A DNA stretch of 64,000 bases from JBJMHZ01 sp045807125 (GTDB lineage: Bacteria > Actinomycetota > Actinomycetes > JAWWOL01). The translations under genes were made by a program, and so were the position numbers. Shown here one piece after another: positions 23,527 to 31,400 of this stretch. Below the pieces are notes generated by a model. That model did not search any database and was not told the origin of the DNA. It saw nothing but the letters and a program-made list of their open reading frames with translations. How positions within the stretch are numbered: position 1 is the first letter of the stretch; each line of letters opens with the position of its first letter. Location of the stretch: positions 55,111-119,110 of the forward strand of contig JBJMHZ010000035.1 of NCBI GenBank assembly GCA_045807125.1, read 5' to 3'.

Positions 23527-25230
23527 TCAGCTGACGTTGAGCGCCGTGTCGTCGATGACGAACGACGTCTGCAGCGAGGAGTCCTCGGTACCGGTGAAGG
23601 ACACCGTCACCGTCTGCCCGGCGAAGCCGGAGACGTTGAACGACTTCTGCGCGTACCCGGTGTTGTGGTTCAGGTTCGAGTACGTTGCCTCGGTCGTCGA
23701 GCCGACCTTGACGGTGAGGGTGTCGTACGCCGTCGTCGTGGTCGTCTCGGCGGTGTCGATGTGCAGCCAGAACGAGAACGTGTACGTCGTGCAGCCGCTC
23801 GGGATCGTCACCGACTGGGACAGCGTGTCGGTGTGCGTGGTCCCGTAGCCGTTGAGCCAGGCCTTCCACGAGCCCGAGTGCGCTGGCTCGCCCGTCGAGC
23901 TGTCGATCACGCCGGCCGACGCGGTCCACGGCGCGGCGGTGCCGGTCTCGAAGCCGGGGTTGCCCAGCTTCTGGCCCGGGCTCGAGCACGTTCCGCCACC
24001 ACCGCCGCCGGAGGCGAAGGCGGCCGAGCCGTTGGGGGTGCCCCATCCGGTCGGGCCGTCCCAGCCGGTGCGCGCGGTGCAGAGCTGGCTGGGCGAGCAG
24101 GTGCCGTTGCTGCCGCTGGTCACGTCGAACAAGTTGGCCGTGTGCGAGAAGGGGTAGCTGGCGGGGTACGTCCCAGCCGCCGGGGCGCCGGCGAGCATGT
24201 AGACGCCGGCGATGAACGGCGACGAGGCGCTGGTGCCGCCGAAGACCATCCACCCGCTCTGCCCGCCGTTGGCGGTCGAGTCATAGACCGCGACGCCGGT
24301 GTTGGGGTCGGCGACGGAGGAGACGTCAGCCTCGGCGCGCCGGGTGCAGCCGGTGGTGGTGGAGCTCTGCCAGCTCGGCTTGGGGTCGTACGCGGAGCAG
24401 CCCGAGCCGGCGCCGCTCCACGCGGACTCGGTCCAGCCGCGAGCGTTGGTCGAGGTGGTCAGCGACGTGCCGCCGACCGCGGTGACGTACTGCGACGCCG
24501 CCGGGTACTCCGGGCCGTAGCCCGAGTCGCCCGAGCTCACGGTGATGGCGACGCCTGGGTGGTTGAAGTAGCTGGAGTCGAAGGAGGTGTCGCTCGACGA
24601 CTCGCTGCCGCCGTAGCTGTTGCTCACCGCGTTGGCGCCCAGGGCGACGGCCTCGTTCACCGACGCGCCCAGGTCGGTCATCGATGAGCTGTTGGCCTCG
24701 ACGAGCAGGATCTTGCAGTTGGGGCAGGCAGCGCTGACCATATCGAGGTCGAGCGCGATCTCCTGGCCCCAGCCCGGATCGGCGGCCGGCGGCGTGGTGC
24801 CGCCGGTCTGGTTGACCTTGCGGAAGCAGCCGTTGGAGGTCGTGCACGAGGGCAGGCCGTACTGCGTGCGGTACGTGCTCAGGTCGCTCGCCGCGGTCGG
24901 CAGGTCGTAGGCGTCGACGATCGCGACGGTCAGGCTCGAGCCGGCTGCCGTGTTGAGCTTGTACGCCGACACGAGCTGCGATGGGCCGAGGCCCGACGGC
25001 GTCGCGTTGGGCGTGATGGCCGATCTCGGCGTGGCCACGTCGTCGCGGACGATCGCGTGACAGGCCGCGACGTCCTTCTTGGTCGTCCTGGCACATGCGC
25101 GGTGCGTCGGGTGATTCGCGACGGCCGCCTTCTGCGGCGCGGCTTGCGCCCCCGAAGCCGCGAGCGCCGGTGCAGCGGGCACGACGCCCAGCACCAGCGC
25201 GGCGGCTCCCAGCCATGCTGCCTTGCGCAC
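23527..25230 (-). CDS. Secreted S53 (sedolisin/kumamolisin) serine peptidase with C-terminal beta-sandwich domain
   Basis: A 567-residue extracellular endopeptidase. A signal peptide (WLGAAALVLGVVPAAPALA) is followed by a short pro-region, the S53 catalytic domain and a C-terminal domain after a poly-Gly linker (GGGGGG). Catalytic residues are visible: Glu157 and Asp161 in WGQEIALDLDM, the oxyanion Asp235 in SSGDSGYGPEYPA, and Ser334 in GGTSASSP. The C-terminal 150 residues (NPGFETGTAAPW to FVIDDTAL) resemble carbohydrate-binding or MAM-like sandwiches. The activation peptide is much shorter than the usual S53 prodomain of about 150-200 residues. The start is GTG with GGAGG. S53 enzymes are usually most active at acid pH. 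Confidence 0.92.
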   Translation of the reverse strand: MRKAAWLGAAALVLGVVPAAPALAASGAQAAPQKAAVANHPTHRACARTTKKDVAACHAIVRDDVATPRSAITPNATPSGLGPSQLVSAYKLNTAAGSSLTVAIVDAYDLPTAASDLSTYRTQYGLPSCTTSNGCFRKVNQTGGTTPPAADPGWGQEIALDLDMVSAACPNCKILLVEANSSSMTDLGASVNEAVALGANAVSNSYGGSESSSDTSFDSSYFNHPGVAITVSSGDSGYGPEYPAASQYVTAVGGTSLTTSTNARGWTESAWSGAGSGCSAYDPKPSWQSSTTTGCTRRAEADVSSVADPNTGVAVYDSTANGGQSGWMVFGGTSASSPFIAGVYMLAGAPAAGTYPASYPFSHTANLFDVTSGSNGTCSPSQLCTARTGWDGPTGWGTPNGSAAFASGGGGGGTCSSPGQKLGNPGFETGTAAPWTASAGVIDSSTGEPAHSGSWKAWLNGYGTTHTDTLSQSVTIPSGCTTYTFSFWLHIDTAETTTTTAYDTLTVKVGSTTEATYSNLNHNTGYAQKSFNVSGFAGQTVTVSFTGTEDSSLQTSFVIDDTALNVS

Positions 25231-25242
25231 GTGAGCCTCCGA

Positions 25243-25284
25243 TGGAAGAGGTGGATGGGTCCGCGGGTTGACCCTCCTCTTCCA
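25243..25284 (-). promoter_or_regulatory. Long imperfect hairpin in the leader of the S53 protease gene
   Basis: TGGAAGAGG (25243-25251) pairs with CCTCTTCCA (25276-25284), and inside it GGGTC (57-61) pairs with GACCC (70-74) across an eight-base loop. The element ends only 13 bp before the protease start codon. It could terminate transcripts from the RHS gene upstream, serve as an operator, or mask the ribosome site. The remainder of the gap 25285-25476 holds nothing I can name. Confidence 0.4.
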
Positions 25285-25476
25285 CCTTGTCCGGGTCTAC
25301 GTGCATTTGTCCAAGTTCAGGCAAAGAGTTGCCCATATCCGGCCCACCAGAGGCAAGGCTGCGGAGCAGCCACTCCGTTGGCGGGCCCACTACGCGAGCC
25401 GGCCGGCTCGTCATCAGCTCGGTTCAACTCTCGACCCAGCTGTCCCGGGCCTCGAGCGTTCCCGGGGGCGTCCGGG

Positions 25477-28400
25477 TCAGTACACCCCCTTGACCGGGCA
25501 GGTCTTGTAGTACGGCCTCTTCCCCAGCGGAGGCTGCTTCGTCACTGCGGTGGGCAGCGTGCCGTGCAGGAACAGATCGGCCTCTTCCTTTCGGCGGTTG
25601 ACGAGACCCTTGTTGACCACGCGAACCCCGGCCTTGTTCTTCGCCTTGTTGTAGAGCGCCATGGCAGCGACTATCCGGTTCGGGTCCCCGGACCGCAGTG
25701 CGCTGGCCACCGACTGGCCGTTCAGATGGCCGCCGTTGTACGCGAACGAGGTGAGCGCGTCGAACTGATCCTGGCTGAGGGTGAGGTGGTACTTGTTCAC
25801 GACGGCCGTGACCTGGGAGGCGTAGCGACTGTTCGCATGCTGGATCAAGGTGGCACGCGCCTGCGGCTCGGTGACCGGAGGGGTCTTGCTGGTGACGCCC
25901 CGCGTCTCGCCGTAGCCGATCGTCAGCACGTCGCCAGGCTCGGGTATGTAGGGCTTCGGGCAGAACTTCTCGCGCCACTCGAGGTACTCGAGACCCTTGG
26001 CGCCGATAGTGGTGGGCGTGGACGCCCGACCGTCCGGGTCGGCGTTGGTGACCGGATTGGCCTCGGCATAGTCGTAGACGTTGAGGAAGGTGGGTGCGGC
26101 GACGTTCGCGCCCGGTGAGGCATCGTTCGCGCCCGGTGAGGCATCGCCGTTCGTCAGCTTGGCGAGGTTGTCCGCGAGGTCGGGGTCAGGGCTTTGCCAG
26201 ACACCGGTCTGTGGGTCGTAGTAGCGGGCGCCGAAGTAGTAGAGCGCCGTGTCCTCGTCGAGCTCCTTGCCGGCGAACTGGTACGGGGTGCGCTGGGTGT
26301 CGCTCTTCTCCTCGATCCACGTCTCGCCGGACGGGAAGTACTCGAGGTGCTCGTAGGGCTTCCCGCTCGCGTCAGTCACCTCGTTGTTGCTCGCGAGGTG
26401 GTCGGAGTGGTCGTAGTAGACATCCTTCTCGTAAGTCCCGTCAGCCTTCATCAGCTTCGAGGCCACCCGAGTGCTGTCGATGAAGACGTGCTTGGTTCCG
26501 ATGGTGCCGTTGCGGATGGTGAAGAACTGGTTGACGTACGCGGTCTCGCCCTGCGGCCCACGCTTGATGACTCGCTGCCCGGCGTCGTCGTACTTGTAGG
26601 TCGCCTGGTGCCCGTTGTCGAAGATGCTCTGGATGCGGTTCTCCTCGTCCCAGACGATGGTGCGCCGCTGCCCGCTCTTGTCGTCGGTCCAGCCCGTCTG
26701 GTTGCCGTTCAGGTCGTAGGTGTAGGTCTGGGCGCCGATGTGCGTCGGAGCGTGCGGTTGCGACCCGGCGTACGCATAGGCGTACGCGTACGTGGTCTTC
26801 TTCTGCGGCACCACCTTGCCGGATGGCTGCACGATGTCGTTCGTCTGCGTCTTCGACGTGATGTTGTGCAGGTTGTCGTACGAGAGCGCGTCGGTGTAGC
26901 GGTTGGTCTTGCCTGGCTCGTACTGGTAGGAGCCCGCCGCATCGGTCAGCCGGTCGAGGTCGTCGTAGCGGAACGTCTGGGTGCTGGGCCCGCCGAAGAC
27001 CGGCGGCGTCGGCACCGCGAGGTTGTTGACCGCCGAGGTGACATTGCCGACGTTGTCGTAGGTGTAGGTGAGGTTCTGGAACGGGCCGACCGCGACGCCG
27101 TTCGGGTCGAGCAGCGGGCCGGCGACCTGGTTGCTGAGCCGCCGCATGACCGGGTCGAAGGCGTACGTCGTCTGCACTCCGTTGCCATCCTCGATGAACG
27201 CCTTCTGGCCGAACTTGTCGTACTGCGCCCGGTTGACGTAGTGGTAGGCGTTGCTGCCCTTGACCCCGCTCGCCGCGCGCACCATGCCGCCGGAGTCGTA
27301 CTGGTAGGTCAGCACCTCGCCGTCGGGGTAGGTGAGCGACTGCATGCGACCGAAGGTGTCGTAGACGTAGGACGTGGTGTAGGACTTCGGCGAGCTGCCG
27401 GTGAACCCGACGACCGTCTGCACCTCCTTGGTGACCTCGCCGAGCTTGCCGTAGTAGCGGTCCTGGGCGCCGCCCTCGTCGGTGACGCGCGTGATCCGGC
27501 CGGCGCGGTTGTCACTGGCGCCCGGGTTCCCGTAGGCGTACGTGACGTTGTTCGCCGGGAACTGCGGGTAGCTGATCGAGACCAGCCGGTCGTAGTCGTA
27601 GCCGTAGGAGATCTGCTGGCTGCTCGCTCGCAGGTTCGCGGTCACCTCGGCGACCTTGTTCGAGGCCAGGTCGTACGTCGTGTCCGTCTTTCCGGTGTCC
27701 GGGTTGTCGACGACCGTGCGGCGACCGAGGTTGTCGAAGCTCTGTCGGGTCGCGTTGTTCTTGTCGTCCGTGACCTGCACGAGCTGGCTGAGCGGGTCGT
27801 AGGCGTAGCTGGTCCAGATGGCCTGCTGGGAACCGCCTGACGGCGTGTGAAGCTGCTTCAGGCTCACCAGTTGCTGGCGGACGTCGTGGTAGTAGAGCTT
27901 CCGGTGCCCGTTGGGATCGGTGACGGTCTGCTCGAACTCGGTGGCCCCGGACCGGTCAGGACCGAAGCCGTAGGCCGTGGCGGTCGTAGTGCCGTCCGGG
28001 AACGTCGTCCTGGTGGCCCGGTCGAGCACGTCGTACGTGGTGCGGGTGGGCGCGATGGCGTCGACACTGGCGTCGAACGTCCCCGGCGTGCCGAGCGGCT
28101 CGGTCACGGGGTAGCGCGCCGCCGTCTGTCGGCCGAAGGCATCGTAGGTGACAGCGCCGGTCACGATCATCACATCGGCCGGAGCGCTCGATGCGCCGGT
28201 GTAGACGGTCGCATCCTTCTTGGTCTGGATCTGACGGCGCAGCCCGTCGATGAGCACCACGGTGTCGATCGTGTCAGTCGCGCTGCGGAACTTGTCGAGG
28301 TGCCGGGTGATCGCCCACGGCGCCGTCGCCTCGGGGTGGTACTCGAAGCGGATCGTCGGCGTGCCGGAATCCTGCTCGTACGGGCCGGTCAGGCTCGTCT

Positions 28401-31400
28401 GCCGTCCGAACTCATCGTACGTAGAGTTTTCGACGCTGCCGTTCTCGTCGGTCTGAGTCAGCACCGTGCCGAACCGCAGGTCGTGCGTAGCGGTCGACGT
28501 CAGCCCGAAGTTGTCGGTGATCCGCTCGACCTGGCTGCGCGTGGCGGGGTCATAGCCATACGTCAGCGTGGCGCGCTGGCCGCTGGCATTCGGCGGGTCG
28601 GTGACCATGAGGATGTTGCCGTCGCCGGTGTAGGAGATGTCGGTCGTGGACGCGGCGCCGCCCGCCAGGTACTGCCGCACCTGCGTCACGTCGCCATTGG
28701 CGCAGTCCACGTTGGACTCGCGGTGGCGCATGAGCGTGCTGCCGCCGTAGACGGTGATGGAGGTGGGCGTCCGGACTCCGGTGCCCGGGCAGGAGCTGTA
28801 GCCGATCTGCGCGGTCACGTCATCGGCGGAGCCGGTGTCGCCCAGCTCGGTGAGCACGTCGATGTCGCCGAGGGCGTCGTAGTGGTTGATGGTGGCGGTG
28901 CTCTTCACCGCCGTCGGTCCACCCTCGTTGTACCGCTCGTCTGTGCGGGTCAGCATCGGGAAGATCGTCGCCGTCGTGCTCGCGGCACCGGCCGGCTCTG
29001 CGCCGGTTCCGACGTCACGGAGCACGTAGGTGCTCTCCGAATCCGCGAACAGCCCGCCCGCAGCGTCATAGGTGCGCTGCCTCAGCTGCAGTCCCTTCAT
29101 GTAGTAGCTGTTCGTGGCGAAGTCACGGACGACGCTGCGGTAGACGGCGTTGCTGCTCGTGGTGTCGCGCTGCTCCTCGGTGACGTGGGCGTAGCCGTAG
29201 AACTCGCGCTCCAACCGGTCGTAGACCCCGCCGGCGTACGTGTAGGTCGTCAGCTGGGTGTCGGCGCCGTCACCGACGTGCCCGTCGTCGACGCTGACCT
29301 TGGTCAGCAGCCAGTGCGAGCTCGGGTCGGCGACAGTGTTGCCGTCCCGGGCGTAGTCGAGGCTGAACGAGGCGCCCAGCGGGCGGCTGACGGACTTCAG
29401 CAGGTTGGTGCGTCCGGTCCGGTTGTGCGCAACATGAAGCGTGCCGTCGCTCGAGCTGGCGAGATCGTCGGCGTAGCCGTCGCCGTCGATGTCCTGCAGG
29501 GTGGCCTCGTCCCGAGACATCGTCTGCGAGGCGTCGGCGCCCGGGTTGATGATGATGTAGCAGGTCGGGGCGGGCAGGCACAGCGGACCGATGCCGATGG
29601 TGAAGTACGCGCCGGCCCCCAGACCGGTGGAGCCGGAGCAGATCCGGGCGTGATTCCAGTCGATGCCGGCCAAGCCGACGCTGGTGTCGTCGTGGCATGC
29701 TCCGTCGATCGCGCCGTTCCAGGCGACCGGGGCAGCGAAGCCGGTCCCCGTGTTCAGCCCGACCTGCATCCCGCCGTCGCCACCGGCGAGCACCCGGTCG
29801 GCCAAGCCGTCCCCGTTGACGTCCTGCAAGGTCTCGGTGGTCGCCGCCTTGTCCTTCGTCAACGACAGGCCGCCGGCGAAGTCGTAGATACCGGAGTTGA
29901 AGCCGAGCGTCGCCCCGATCGTGCCGTTCTCGCTCTTCTCGTCGTCGATGGCGGCAGTGCCCCACGGCTCGGCCGTGGCGAAGCCGTAGCCCAGGTTCAG
30001 AGCGACCATCAGCGTCGAGCCGTCGCGGCTGACCTGGTCAGGCAGCCCGTCCCCGTTGACATCCAGCAGCTCGCGCTTCGGCTTGGTAGAGCCCTTGCCG
30101 AGGTCGGCCGAGAGACCGAGCGCGACCATCTGGCTGCCCGTCATGCCGACCCGGCCGGCGCTGTTCGTGGTGAAGTGCGCCGGACTGCCGCCCACTCCGA
30201 CGTTCGCCGATGAGGCGTCCGCCTCTCGAGGTGCGTCGAGGCCGGGCACCGCCCGGTTGCTCGCCTCGAGGCCACCGGTGAGCGTGCTGTACTGCACCTT
30301 GCCGGTGCTGACGATGTCCGGGAACCGGTCACCGTTGAGGTCGAGATAGTCCACGTCGCTCGACGTGCTGCCGTCGTCCAGCGAGCCGGAGAGGAGCGAC
30401 ACCCCGCCGCCCACGGCGTCCTGCGTCCCGTGGCCCAACCGCGAAACGGCCCTGGCGCCGGCCACCTCACTGGTGGTCGGGACCGAGATCTGCGCCGCGC
30501 CCTGCCGCGAGCTGCTCATCGAGGATGCCTTGACCCACGCCGAGTCGTCGGCGCCGCGCCAGGACCGCTCCTCGGGGAACGGCAGGAAGACGTACGCCTT
30601 GGCCGTCTGCGGGTCGTAGGTCGAGCTCTGGTCGAACGTCTGGTTCAGGTCGGCCTCGGTGATCGGCGCGGTCTCCCTCGCTCCGGCGCCGTTGTACCCC
30701 ACGTAGCTCCAGCCGCGGTAGGGGGCCGCAAGCACGCCGGGGAACGCCGCGGCGTGGACGGCGCTCGGCACGGTGACCGGCGCGGACGAGGGCCGGGTGA
30801 CCTGCACGCTCGTCGCGGTGATCTTGGCGTTGAGCTGGGGGTCGCGGACCGAGAAGTCGAAGAAGAGCCGGTCGCCTTGCTGGACGTCGACGTCGAACGG
30901 GGCCGGGCTCGCCTGACCGTTGGAGAGGGTGATGGCGCGCTTGGCGACCAGCTCGCCAGGGCGCTTGACCGTGAACGTCAGCGAGCCGTCGGCGCCGGAT
31001 GCCGCCGTGACGTCCGGGGTCACCGTGACGGTCTCGTCGGCGGGCGCCGTCCACGCCTGCTGCGGGCCGGTGAGGTCGTCGACCGGGTAGGTGTCGATGT
31101 CGTACGGCGGGTGCAGCTGGATCAGCGGGTCGCCGTTGTCGTCGGTGAGCGTGCTGACGTCCGGCGAGCTGACGTAGTACAGGCTCGGCGCCCAGTCGAG
31201 CTTGCTCAGGTCGATCGGGGAATCGACCTGGACCTGCAGCGCGATGGCGTCCTGCTTGGCGACGTCGATGTCCATGTCGATCGGGACATCGCCGGTGGCG
31301 CCGGCGTCGACGCGCTGGCTGGCGATCTGGTCGCCGTTCTTGGTCACCACCACGGTGACGTCGTCCGTCGTGGCGCCGAGCTTGTGCAGGGCGCCGGTGA

